From Branchiostoma lanceolatum (taxonomy: Eukaryota > Chordata > Leptocardii > Amphioxiformes > Branchiostomatidae): a stretch of DNA of 64,000 nt. Positions 1 through 13,554 of this stretch are shown one piece after another. The notes below the pieces were generated by a model. The model saw only the letters and a list, made by a program, of their open reading frames with translations. It made no database searches and had not been told where the DNA came from. Made by a program: the position numbers and the translations under genes. The stretch lies in contig NC_089724.1 of assembly GCF_035083965.1 (NCBI RefSeq), positions 26,050,974-26,114,973 on the forward strand, read 5' to 3'. Each line of letters begins with the position of its first letter. Within the stretch, counting starts at the first letter, position 1.

Positions 1-350
1 GGTGGTGGAAAATGGCCGAGGAGTAGCGGTTAGCGCAATGTTCTTTGTACCTTTCATTAAGTGATCGGCTGGTCTCTCCGATATAAGTGTTGTTGCAGTT
101 GGGTTCTTCACATTTGAGTCTGTAGATGACATCGGCCTTGCTGCCTTTGCGGGGTCGGTCTTTAGGATGTACAAGTCTTTGTCTGAGAGTTGATTGAGGT
201 TTGAAGTTGGTGGCAATGTTGAAGTTTTGGAAGATCCGTCGGAGTTTTTCGGACACTCCTTGTACATACGGAATAGTGATGTTGGCCTTGTTTCTGTTGG
301 TCAACGGTGTACACTTAGGCGTTTTCTTGGACTGGTCAGACGGTTTGAGG
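1..350 (-). mobile_element. Penelope-like retroelement, C-terminal coding fragment with GIY-YIG endonuclease
   Basis: Reading the minus strand gives an open frame running off the window edge. It has a Cys-containing linker (TPKCTPLTNRNKANITIPYV), then VIYRLKC followed by TYIGETSRSL and an R..EH segment. That is the GIY-YIG nuclease signature (here VIY/YIG) that follows the reverse transcriptase in endonuclease-bearing Penelope-like elements. The frame closes near position 360, beside a 10-bp inverted repeat (362-389), so the reverse transcriptase part is absent here. It is a broken fossil fragment. Family assignment is by motif recall; a LINE with an acquired GIY-YIG domain is less likely. 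Confidence 0.72.
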
Positions 351-618
351 GCAAACCAGCTTTAGCTCCTATATTAAAACATAGGAGCTATTGTTCCCTT
401 TACTTCAACCTTGTCTTGAGTTGTCTAATTTGCTTTCTATTGGACTATCTAAAAATTTGTCTTCCCCTTATTTGCATATCAATTCATAGTTCGTGGTTAT
501 AAACCTGCTGTTCAACTGATCTTGCTCACAGTCACTGACGAAAAGTAGTGGATGCTACTTGAAACGTCTGACCGTTTCCAAAATCATATCCAGTTGTTTG
601 AGTAATTGCTTTTTGGCG

Positions 619-907
619 TAAGCTGAGATGCGATTGGTAGTCCGTGCGAAGCTGATTGCTTTTGGACCAATCACGACCGACAAGACAATGTATCTGATGT
701 TTGCAAGGGGCCATAGCAATGGATAACCAAGCTGGGTACACAATGAGCTGCTCGTCCTGGGTGGAGTTATCACGGGTCTTCGGCCGCTTGCATGACCGAG
801 AGGTTAGACCCGTCTTGGTGTAACCTGTGGGCATTCGATATTCACTAGCTTCCATAGTAGGCTCTATGAGCCTTTTTTGGCTTATTATACACTTTTTGCT
901 GATGACG
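619..907. repeat. 289-bp dispersed repeat, copy 1
   Basis: This block matches 6,568-6,856 at roughly nine bases in ten, in the same orientation, with equal length and both ends in register. It begins at AAGCTGAGATGCG and ends at TTTTTGCTGATGAC. The two copies bracket the UGT gene. The function is unknown. The stretch just left of it (530-618) is not shared by the second copy. Confidence 0.85.
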
Positions 908-2096
908 CAGTAAAAAAAATGAAGTCATCTTGCAAAAAGAGTATTATAAGGGGGCCTGCATTCCCTTTTGCATAGAGTGTAATCAACCGTTTTAATTCTA
1001 CGTAAAGCTTTCCCGACCTCTTCAATTCAACATAGAGCGTAACTTGAGAGCATGTGCGCAATCCAAAGGTGAACTTTGGACCGATATCAACTGTCTTCTC
1101 AATCTTCAACATTTGCCAAGCTTTATCTAATCTACGCAAATAACTTAGCATGAGATAAGGAGTACAAATATCTGTACTGATCGTTGTGCATCTTTACTTT
1201 GTGTTATTTGCATCTTTAGTGGCTTACACCTGTTTTTGTTCAATATTACCCACCGCTACTCATCTTGACTATTTCGTTGGAGTGTCTGACTGTTTAAGGC
1301 AACGTCACTGCACTAGCGCACTATTTGGAAAATTGAAGCTTTACATTTCTTGCCATTATAGTCTGTTTATCGGCAAATTTCATCAGCATATTATCAAATA
1401 CTCTGTAGTAATTTTATTTTGTATACAAGGATATCTAATTTGAAAGACATTCGTATATCATAAATTACTTGGTGTGATCAAACCGCGCCAAAACACCGTA
1501 CAGAGGCGGGCAAGACAACCTAACTGCTTCGTGCACATGTGCATTCACCAATGGGAAAGGAAGTCCTCCCCCCCTAACTGTAAGATTTTTCAAAAATCAT
1601 CAGAAGAGGAAATTATCGTGTGACTCGCGGCGTAATGCGTACAGCACTTTTTTTCAAGGGGGAATGCAACTGAATTACATTTCGATATCTTTTGGCGGAT
1701 TTTGGCCAGTGTTTTGACCGGATGTGAGCTGCAAAATATCAAGAGACGTTTTCTAAACTAGATGAATACAAATGACAATTTCTGCATGAGCTTGATCTTC
1801 CCAAAGTTGATAAAACTTTAGGCTCCATCTAACACATAGATATGTAACGTTATAGACCTCAATGACTTAACGGCCGACGATGTAGTAATGCTAGCTATAC
1901 ATGTAGGTCACAGGTCATGTCAATATTTGCGGATGGCGTGACAGACTAACGTATCTATTTGTGAAGAGGCATTTTGGCCACTTAAAAATTTTAACTTATA
2001 AACAGACAAATCTCATTATCATCAATGCAGCCATTAAGATGTTTCAAGTATCATCGGTAGAAAGTGGAGATTCTGAATCTTTCCAACGATTGATGC
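908..2096. other. Intergenic, nothing recognised
   Basis: Short open frames are present on both strands but none has recognisable domains, splice signals or partners. The sequence is AT-rich and complex, without tandem structure. Confidence 0.5.
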
Positions 2097-2228
2097 GGTG
2101 TTGTGTTTATGGTACATATAATACATACATAGTTCTTTCCTTTGTGTGTGTGTGCGTGTGTATTTGTGCGTGAGTGTGTATCTAATAGATATATATTATA
2201 TGTACCATAAACATCTCAACACAACACC
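2097..2228. mobile_element. Foldback (MITE-like) element with GT microsatellite loop
   Basis: The left arm GGTGTTGTGTTTATGGTACA (from 2,097) is the reverse complement of the right arm around 2,196-2,228, with a short unpaired insert in the right arm. The loop contains a GT-rich microsatellite at about 2,143-2,182. No coding capacity is present. Confidence 0.7.
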
Positions 2229-2624
2229 ACATGAATTTACTCTTTATCATCAGGATTTATTGCTGTTCTGTGTGCTCAATGTCATCTTTATTACATACTT
2301 CGTCATCAGTTACATATCTAACGTTCACTCGCCTCATCTTTGGCGTGTCCAGAGGCTGTCATCTACAAAATCGGGTAGGTGTTGCCCTAGTTAACTATTA
2401 CATTTTCAGACTAATTTGCATTGAAACTCCACTTCTACTGTCGCCTACGTTACTTAGTCCAGTAAATTTCGAAATTAGATATACAGAAAAGGGATTATAC
2501 GCATCTCATTGTTAATAGGTCATATCATCAACTACGAAAAATGCGAGCCGTAGCGAAGCCGCATTGCACTGTACCTACTTGAAAAAGCATAATGCTTCAC
2601 GTGCACCTCAATGGACACCCTGGC

Positions 2625-2799
2625 CCATCGGATCGCATTGAAACTCAGATTAGAATCAGCCATGGCCCGACAAATCGCTTTCTAACTTGCATTAACGACT
2701 AAATCTCTTTGTTTTGTCATATTTAGTCGTTAATGCAACTTAGAAAACGATTTGTCGGGTCATGGCTGATCCGAATTTGAGTTTCAATGCGATCGATGG
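2625..2799. mobile_element. Foldback (MITE-like) element, about 175 bp
   Basis: This is a nearly perfect hairpin. The left arm runs from CCATCGGATCGCATTGAAAC and its reverse complement ends at about 2,799 (GTTTCAATGCGATCGATGG). The arms are about 78 bp with only a few mismatches, and the loop is about 20 bp (around 2,705-2,723). It lies just downstream of the UGT stop codon. The arm pairing suggests a fairly young insertion or gene-conversion-maintained arms. Confidence 0.88.
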
Positions 2800-2867
2800 A
2801 GGCCGACTACTTTACTCTACCAGTATCACCTAGCATTATTTGCATAATCCCAGATGCATCTAGGTGT

Positions 2868-6444
<3,577 letters not shown>

Positions 6445-6567
6445 TGCTGGGCTTGGTTCTTTCCAAATCTCGTGAACTGTTTTCAGGAGTGATCATTCAG
6501 TCTACTAAATCTGATTGACCTGTATCTCGGTCAGTGATTTGTTTATAAAGCAAAATTTCTATTATGC

Positions 6568-6856
6568 AAGCTGAGATGCGATTGGTGATCAGTGAGAAGC
6601 TGATTGCTTTTGGACCAATCACGACCGACAAGACAAGGTATCTGATGTTTGCATGGGGCCATAGCAATGGATAGCCAAGCTGGGTACACAATGAGCTGCT
6701 CGTCTCGGGTGGAGTTCTCACGGGTCTTCGGCCGCTTGCATGACCGAGAGGACATTGTCCGTCTTGGTCTAAGCTGTGGGTATCCGATATCCACTAGCTT
6801 CCATAGCAGGCTCTATGAGCCTTTTTTGGCTTATGATACACTTTTTGCTGATGACT
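6568..6856. repeat. 289-bp dispersed repeat, copy 2
   Basis: This is the partner of 619-907 in the same orientation. It lies about 120 bp upstream of the UGT start codon, so it may overlap the promoter region. Confidence 0.85.
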
Positions 6857-8391
6857 TCCTTTTGTACTGGGTCGTTTGTGCAGCGGGTACTGGCGAAAGG
6901 AAGAGACTATTTGCTTATGCCCTCCTTGTGGTTTTCTGCGGTACTGCAGCGTAACTGCCGGTTTTGGTATCTGGTGTTCTGGACATGCTGCCGTGGTGAT
7001 TTATCAGGCAACCCTTGGTTTAGAACTAGATGTCCGCCTCTGTTACAAGCTGCCCTCCAAGCTACATGCACTATAGTATAGGGGACAACGTAACAATTGA
7101 GCCTCCCAACATCTGCTTTGAGAGTCAGCGCGCATTGGTTCAAAGTTCAAAGTATCCGTACCGTCCTGCTTTGGTTCCCCGGAAGAAAACAGCACTGGAA
7201 ACCCGGAAGCCAGTACTGGAGTCACTGTTTGGGGCTGTTTCGCGGTTTACGGGTCGGAGGTCTGGGGTCAAATGGAAACCCTATGAGCATTTTAATACTG
7301 GGCTGAAACTCTGGCAAAGCATTGAAGAAGACAGCGTTTGTCCAAAGATTTCAACGTGCCATACCCTGTCTGCAGAACGACACCCTTGTCGTGCCAAACA
7401 ACGGAATGTAACTGTGAAACTTGTCGTGCCCTGCAAAGACCTGCTTGAGTCGAGCTGGGATACTTTGCCAACGGTCGTGCCATCGGCACCGAACAGATCG
7501 TCTGACAACACGTACAAGGGTATGATGAAGGTCTGGTTTTAACCCATTCAACACTCTTCGTCAACAACGCCGAATCGTGTGAAGAAGGGACAAAGCGTAT
7601 GTACAGTTACTTAACATTAGGCTTTCAGTGGATGTTACTTTCGCGTCAGATCAACTATTGTTCACTTATCGTTGTTGATCTCTGGGCGCGGTAGATTGAG
7701 AAACGAAATCTTAGCTGCCCGATGTTGAGACGGTCGCACGTTAGTAGAAACACAGGCAGCTCGAAAACGTCACGACCTACCACCCAAACATCTGCTTGGA
7801 GGTCATCTTTGTTTGTCACCCACCCAGACTGAGTGTAACATAGCCTGCCCAGACGGCACCGTGACCTTGACCCCTTCTCTTTCACATTCCATACCGCCAT
7901 GAACCCGGCGTCACACTGTCATCGACACGTACCCAGAAGTTCACCGAATCCCAAATTTGCCACCCAGAAAAATGTGCGTATTTTTTGCCTGAAAATCTAC
8001 CCTGTTGCATTCATTGGACGGGTTCGGTGACCTGCGAACTTCGACCGATCTCTGGAAATCGCACAATGATCAAGAGGCGCGAGAGGACACCAGCAGTGCG
8101 CTCCCGGGAGAGAAACGTTTAAAATCGATCATCCACTCTTAGCCCTCTCGATCGAAACCTCTGCTTGAAGAATACTATTTTCCTGCTGTGTGGCCATACC
8201 GCCATTCTCAAGGCCAGAGCAGCACATTGGAACAAGAACGAGGTCATAGATCATCATAGTATCGCCATTACTTAAACCATGTTTTGAGAAACACTAACTT
8301 TACTGGAGATGTTTTGTGGACGTCTGATCTTTTGTATTGATAGATGAATCGATATGTGATCGATTGATGAATTCTTTTCCCATGATCACAG
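6857..8391. other. Intergenic, upstream of the kinase gene
   Basis: A 170-codon open frame (7,030-7,542, plus) and overlapping minus-strand frames are present, but none shows a recognisable domain. An AG acceptor at 8,390-8,391 (CATGATCACAG) just before the kinase start suggests a non-coding 5' exon somewhere in this stretch. Confidence 0.45.
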
Positions 8392-8410
8392 GTCAAAAGA
8401 CTACAATGCC

Positions 8411-9199
8411 ATGGCAACATCAGACAAATTCATCATTCCGCAATCTGCAGAAGACATCGCTCCCTCCTGGGTACAGCAGGTACTACAGCTGGACTACGAT
8501 GACGTCACCATCACGGACGTCCATGTGAAGGGACCCATCAGCGAAGCTCAAGGATTCATGACCAACATCGTCGCCTTTGACGTCGTGGGGACCAGAAACG
8601 GTACACGTCAGAGCTACAGCCTCGTCGCTAAACTGACGGACTTTGCATCCACGCTCTGCCCTAGGGATAATCTAATAGACTTTGAGAGGGTTGAAATAGA
8701 GTTTTATTCCCGTGCGGTTCCCGAACTCCTATCTGTGTCTGCCGACGACCCTCTTTCTGATTCCTTTTTTCTCCCCAAATGCTACTTCGCCGCCACCGAT
8801 CCAACCTCCATGGTGTCCGTCAGGGTGATGGAGAACCTGAAAACTCAGGGGTTCTCTATAAAACCCGACCTCCAGCCGTTGAGCCGCGATGAGATGATGC
8901 TGACCGTCGGGGCCCTGGCGCAGTTGCACGGCCTGTCACATCGCCTGGATGTCCGGTCGGACATCCCCCTTTCGGAGAAGTGCATTTTCGGACCGTTCTC
9001 CCCGCCGGTAGTAGCCCGTCTCTGCCAGGGAGGTTTGAAGACGTTCGCAGAAGCCTTTCCCGAGGAGAAAGACCTTCTGGCCCGTCTTGAGAAGGTCGTC
9101 AACGTCCCGAGATTCCTTGAAGACTTGGCGGACAGAAAGAGCCCGAGACTCAGGGTTCTTAACCACGGAGACTGCTGGACCAACAACATCATGATCAAG
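8411..9199 (+). CDS. Kinase exon 1
   Basis: This exon encodes residues 1-263 and ends inside the catalytic loop, donor ATCAAG|GTAACA, phase 0. An out-of-frame ATG lies six bases upstream of the chosen start. Confidence 0.87.
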
Positions 9200-10720
9200 G
9201 TAACATATATTTATTACGTCACGTTTGATTTAGATGAAAATCAAAATACTGGACGTAACAGTCAACATTAATATTTGTTACGATGTTTCTCAAAATTTCT
9301 TTCAAGTTATATTTGTGACGCGTCCATATCACCAAATACATTACCAGGAAGTTCATTGGATATAGCCTGAGTACAAATGCTTTTCGCGAAAAGTATTGAG
9401 CCAGCGGTCATGATGGTACTTTAAATAGGATACATTGGTCTTGCAAAATAGCTTCTCATTTGTTAGTCTTAACTTACGTTATTCACAAGCATAGAATCAG
9501 GAAAATCAATTCATGCCTTCTCTAGTTATCCTGTATCGAGGTCACCGACAAAGTCACACCTGCAGTTCTTTAAAAAGCTGATAGGGACCTCAAACCATCA
9601 CCACTTCTCCCCGAGCTCAAAAGATATCTGCAACCCAAATATCATGACCAGTACATGGACCATGCAATAACCAGTTACGCTGTAGTGCCAAAGAAAACCG
9701 TTATGTGACCATGGTCTCATTTTTATCTAATTATGTTTTTATATTTTTGAAAAGTACGACGGAGGCGTGCCCATTGCGGTAAAACTGGTGGACTGGCAGG
9801 TTATTCAGTACGTACCGCCGACCTATGACCTGGCCTTCTTGTTCCTCTGTTCTACGAGTTGGGACGTGTTCCAAAACCACCGGGATGCCATCCTGGCCCA
9901 CTATCACCAACAACTGCACAACACCCTGGGCCGAAACGGTAAAATCTCCATTGTCACCACTCAGCTTTAACGGTAAAATTGGATGCTAAGAGTTTATTTG
10001 TTTACTTGGGCTGAAACGGTAGAATCTCCATTGTCACCATACAGCTTTAACGGTAAAATTGAATGCTAAGAGTTAATTTGTTAACTGAATAGTAAACTGC
10101 TCTCCAACCCCCAAAAATTTCACTCAGAGGAATTTTAGACCGAATTTCTCGGTCTTCGTCAGCTATCTGACCCAAATGCCGTAGACACGTAGACACAAAC
10201 CTTCCCTCAACCGGGGCGGGGGGCGTTACCGACTTCTGACGAACTTTGACCCAGTGCTCACGTCACACGTGCGAAAAAAAATCACGTGTCTACAGCACTT
10301 GGGTCAAATAGCTGATGTAGACCGAGTGATTCGGTCGAAAATTCCGGTGAGTGACATTTTTTGAGTTGGAGAATTGTTTATTTCGCATTGTGTAATTTAT
10401 CAACTCATGATCGGATGAACTTTCATGCTATTTTGCCTTTTGTCAATGACCTCATGTATTTCTGTCCTGAAAACTTGCACCTCGGCGACATTAATGGCAT
10501 TCGAACAGTTTCGTTCATTGCTTTCACAAGCTGTATCCCCCCCCCCCCCCCAGAACCCTCGAAACTACAGAACTACACACTGGAAGAGTTGAAGACAGGT
10601 TTCCGCACCGACTGTGTGTACGGATTGTTCAGTCGCATCATGCGGATGGAGATAGTACTGCACCCAAACCCGGATTTCCTGCGGATGGTTCAAGAGATCA
10701 AGGAGTGGGGAGTTCTCTAA
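8411..10720 (+). CDS. EcKinase/CHK-like small-molecule kinase, three exons
   Basis: This is a protein of the protein-kinase-like fold used by aminoglycoside, choline and ecdysteroid 22-kinases (EcKinase/DUF1679/CHK families), which phosphorylate a hydroxyl on a small molecule using ATP. The exons 8411-9199, 9755-9938 and 10554-10720 join in phase to 379 aa, close to the family's 350-420. The catalytic loop is NHGDCWTNNIM (His252, Gly253, Asp254). The metal-binding aspartate is in KLVDWQ (Asp276). SLVAKLT in the N-lobe fits the ATP-contacting lysine. The ATG at 8,411 follows a splice-acceptor-like AG at 8,391. No defect was seen. In arthropods this family phosphorylates ecdysteroids; in a chordate the substrate is unknown. 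Confidence 0.88.
9755..9938 (+). CDS. Kinase exon 2
   Basis: This exon encodes YDGGVPIAVKLVDWQ and the following helical part. The acceptor is TTGAAAAG|TAC and the donor is CGAAACG|GTAAAA (phase 1). The donor and about 75 bp around it are tandemly duplicated downstream. Confidence 0.87.
9928..10082. repeat. Tandem duplication (about 75 bp x 2) across a splice donor
   Basis: GGGCCGAAACGGTAAAATCT (from 9,928) recurs as GGGCTGAAACGGTAGAATCT at about 10,007, followed by matching sequence up to about 10,080. The first copy holds the last bases of kinase exon 2 and the real donor; the second lies wholly in the intron. Confidence 0.9.
10101..10372. mobile_element. Foldback (MITE-like) element in kinase intron 2, 272 bp
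   Basis: The terminal arm TCTCCAACCCCCAAAAATTT at 10,101 pairs with the reverse complement of the segment ending GTTGGAGA at 10,372. Further inside, GACCGAATTTCTCGGTC and TAGACACG pair with copies near 10,318-10,345 and 10,284-10,291. Loop about 10,200-10,270. No ORF. Confidence 0.85.
10554..10720 (+). CDS. Kinase exon 3
   Basis: This exon encodes the C-terminal helices from EPSKLQNYTLEELKTGF to a TAA stop at 10,718-10,720. The acceptor follows a run of about 15 C (CCCCCAG|AA), an unusually pure pyrimidine tract. Confidence 0.85.
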
Positions 10721-11506
10721 AGCCCTAAAGGACCTACATGTGTGACATATGGCATGCTTGCGGGGTGGACTAATAGTACAGTCTGTATGTGTATGAATGT
10801 GTGTATCATTAGACCGGTATGGCTGCCAATGTTACTACTGTTTTCGAGTAAAGTTAACGAGAGGTTGTCGTTCGAGTTCAATGCACACAACAAACAGATA
10901 CGTTTGACGCCTGTGGTAGGAAAATATGTTATTCCTTTATAAACAGAATATACACCACCTACATTATACAACAAGGTCATAACATGCCTGTTAAAATCTG
11001 ACCGTCTCTACATGAGCTTTTTAAAACGTGTACAACTTTATGTGTGTAGTATAATTGTGCTTGATACCTCGAAGTCGGTTAGACATTCAGTTAATGGAAT
11101 ATTAAAAACAAAAGTTATTATGTCAGTGACGAAAGGTGGTTCTTTGCAGAAATAAAACTTAATTCTTCTGTGATGATACAGATAATACAGGATACACATT
11201 AAATGCATCCGATTAAATAAATAAATAAACAATAAATTAATCGAAAAAGCTAATTGGGTCTGAAAAAGCTACATGTTTTGATATTGCCACTGTACAAACA
11301 GTAAAAGGTGATGCATTTGTAATCCGAACCTATATGGTTGAAAAGTCACTCATTGTCGTAATGTGATTATTTCAACTTTTAAAAGATTCTATGATCTACA
11401 GATATGAATATCAGAACCTAGCCTGGTTCATTGTGTTAATTAGTTTTTCTATACTTTTTTCTCATAGGCCGAAGTCATCAAGACATGTGATTGATGGGAC
11501 GAACAT
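10721..11506. other. Kinase 3' flank, nothing recognised
   Basis: This AT-rich stretch probably holds the kinase 3' UTR. An AATAAA-type signal occurs at about 11,150-11,156 on the plus strand (GAAATAAAAC), and AAATAAATAAATAAAC at about 11,214-11,230 could also serve. Neither is proven. Confidence 0.4.
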
Positions 11507-11677
11507 AGCCTCCTGTGCAGGCTTCCTATAACGGCGGCATATATATTGGGGGGGGGGGGGGGGGGGGGGCCCTCGGCTATACAACTCCCTCGGCTACACA
11601 ACTCCCTTGCCGGCATTAGAGACCCCCCCCCCCCCAAATATATATGCCGCCGTTATAGGAAGCCTGTAAAGGAGGCT
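11507..11677. mobile_element. Foldback (MITE-like) element with G22/C13 inner arms
   Basis: The outer arms AGCCTCCTGTGCAGGCTTCC (11,507) and its near reverse complement ending AGGAGGCT (11,677) pair along about 42 bp. Inside them a run of 22 G faces a run of 13 C, and the loop has two copies of a CCTCGGCTA(T/C)ACAACT unit. Confidence 0.9.
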
Positions 11678-11778
11678 AGAACGAACAGGCGTTTATTCGT
11701 GTCTAATAACAATGAATTATAATAAGTTGAGTTGAGATATCAGTCAAACATGTCACAATAGGGCAAAAATAAAAGTCA

Positions 11779-11860
11779 TGGCAGCGGTGGGATTCGAACC
11801 CACGCCTCCGAAGAGACTGGTGCCTTAAACCAGCGCCTTAGACCGCTCGGCCACGCTACC
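11779..11860 (-). tRNA. tRNA-Leu (AAG)
   Basis: On the minus strand GGTAGCG ... CGCTGCCA forms the acceptor stem. The A box is GTGGCCGAGCGG, the class II variable arm is present, and the B box is GGGTTCGAATCCC. The anticodon stem CTGGT/ACCAG encloses loop TTAAGGC, anticodon AAG. A T-run terminator (TTTT) follows within about 10 bases. All arms pair. Confidence 0.95.
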
Positions 11861-12772
11861 TGTGTGATTATCAAAAAGCAGACAACTCTGCTTGGGTGTG
11901 CATGCAGCTTCGGGCAAGTCCAGGATATAAGCGCCACCGACTGATCGGCTCTGGAACTGAGTTGGAGGTAAGCCATGGCTAAAAATGTACATTTTTGGTG
12001 ATCTAAAAAATCCTTGTTGCAGTTAAGTAATGGAATTTCATATATTTTTGTTTGTTTTACGATCCTACGTGGTGGTTATTAGATCCACTGAGAATTTTGG
12101 CTGAAATGTGCGCATGATACAGTCAAAATTTAGCGGATGTATTTCCAGCACCAAGGACGGCGTACCTTGAAAACTCCCCTTCCAGCACCAAGGACAGGTA
12201 TATGATTCTATTTTTCAGTCTGAAAAACAAAAGATGATGCGCGTCTTTCAACGAATTACAGATACAGCGAAGTACTGAACCAAGAATAACAAACTTGAAA
12301 TGGTAATTGTTGACAAAACGTATAGAACAATAAGAACGTAATCCAAACATAAAGTTCCCCACTTACCCCGGTGCTTCTCCAGCTTCCCTCTCCGAGATGC
12401 AATAAGATACATGTACTTTCGTATTTTCAGGAACTGACATATTGCAAGAACAAGACTCTCATAAGTTTTATGATATCATGGTGACGTCAGGGCCACGTCC
12501 ATTTTACAAAGATTTGACCTATTGGCTAGTCTTCAGTGAGGGTTTTCCCTATCTCTACGACAATGTTACACATGTAGCTACCCTTGATGCCCTGTACAAC
12601 AGCAGTTGAAGTACGCTAACGATACGAAGCTAGCGATAAAAAAGGTGCCTGCACCGCATACTCAAGGCACAGCCAACATGTACACTACTATAAAGGGAAC
12701 ACATGGAAGCAGCGTTTCATGAAATATAGAACATTCGTATATATTGATATCTTGGCAGGGCACATTCAGCCC
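11861..12772. other. Between tRNA genes, nothing recognised
   Basis: Only short unsupported open frames are present. One small direct repeat (CTTCCAGCACCAAGGACAG-like, about 12,141 and 12,180) was noted. Confidence 0.4.
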
Positions 12773-12845
12773 GATTCCGTGGTGTAGCGGTTATCACATC
12801 TGCCTAACATGCAGAAGGTCCCCGGTTCGATCCCGGGCGGAATCA
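12773..12845 (+). tRNA. tRNA-Val (AAC)
   Basis: GATTCCG ... CGGAATC acceptor stem, A box TGGTGTAGCGG, B box GGTTCGATCCC. The anticodon loop CTAACAT gives AAC. A TTTT terminator follows at once. All stems pair. Confidence 0.94.
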
Positions 12846-12925
12846 TTTTACGTACCTATTTGTGAACTATTTGGATCTGATCCAAAATTCGTATCCATCA
12901 GCAACTTTACAATCTTGTAAAACAA

Positions 12926-12953
12926 GCGCCTTAGACCGCTCGGCCACGCTACC
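12926..12953 (-). pseudogene. tRNA-Leu 5'-half fragment
   Basis: Reads GGTAGCGTGGCCGAGCGG then TCTAAGGCGC, identical to the first 28 bases of the Leu genes in this window, then stops at the anticodon stem. No 3' half follows. Confidence 0.85.
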
Positions 12954-13020
12954 TGGCTGACAATCGTTTTTACGACACGTCTTCATTGTCAGTAGTTACC
13001 AGCTTCATTGACCGATGTAT

Positions 13021-13165
13021 TAAAAGGTCCAACTCTAATCATGAAGCCACTATACTTTTCAAACAGGATGTTATCTTCAATACCTTGGTAAGGTTGTCAT
13101 GGCTTGCGGTTTTAAGATTATTTACCTGCGATGTAATCAAAGAGCTAGTGCTGCTCTAAATTCAC
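13021..13165. repeat. Inverted repeat arm, left of minisatellite
   Basis: This arm matches the reverse complement of about 15,790-15,935 (shared landmarks TTTTCAAACA, TTATTTACCTGCGATGTAA, GCTCTAAAT), moderately diverged. The arms flank the 21-bp minisatellite and the second tRNA-Val. Confidence 0.75.
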
Positions 13166-13201
13166 AATCTGTTCAAAAGTTGTTCCGATGCAAAAAAGTC
13201 A

Positions 13202-13284
13202 TGGCAGCGGTGAAATTGGAAACCCGCGCCCCCGAAGAGATTTGTGCCTTAAACCAGCGCCTTAGACCGCTCGGCCGGGCTACC
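13202..13284 (-). pseudogene. tRNA-Leu pseudogene
   Basis: The full length resembles the Leu (AAG) gene, but the T arm reads GTTTCCAATTTCAC instead of the B box and the A box is GCCCGGCCGAGCGG. T-arm pairing is lost, so it is unlikely to be transcribed. Confidence 0.8.
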
Positions 13285-13554
13285 TACATGGAAAGAATAT
13301 TTTAGACACGGAACTCTCTTTGGTGTCTCCACGTACATGCACCAATACAAACAATATGTTTGAAATACCAGCGCCGCCAACTTCTAATAGTTCTAAGGCA
13401 GTACTTTAATCGGAACAGGCTTAACCCGAAAGGGAAAAGTTGCGAATCTAAATAATAAAGAATATGAAATTAATGACATGTACATGTTAACAAGAGCTTT
13501 GCAAGAAAAATGAGTCAGCTTACAGATGTGATTCATATCACAGAGACTGTCATT

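Noticed and set aside
7030-7542. 170-codon open frame between UGT and the kinase gene
   Set aside because: No recognisable domain; overlapping minus-strand frames are equally open. A faint likeness of the minus strand to a piggyBac-type transposase was too weak to report.
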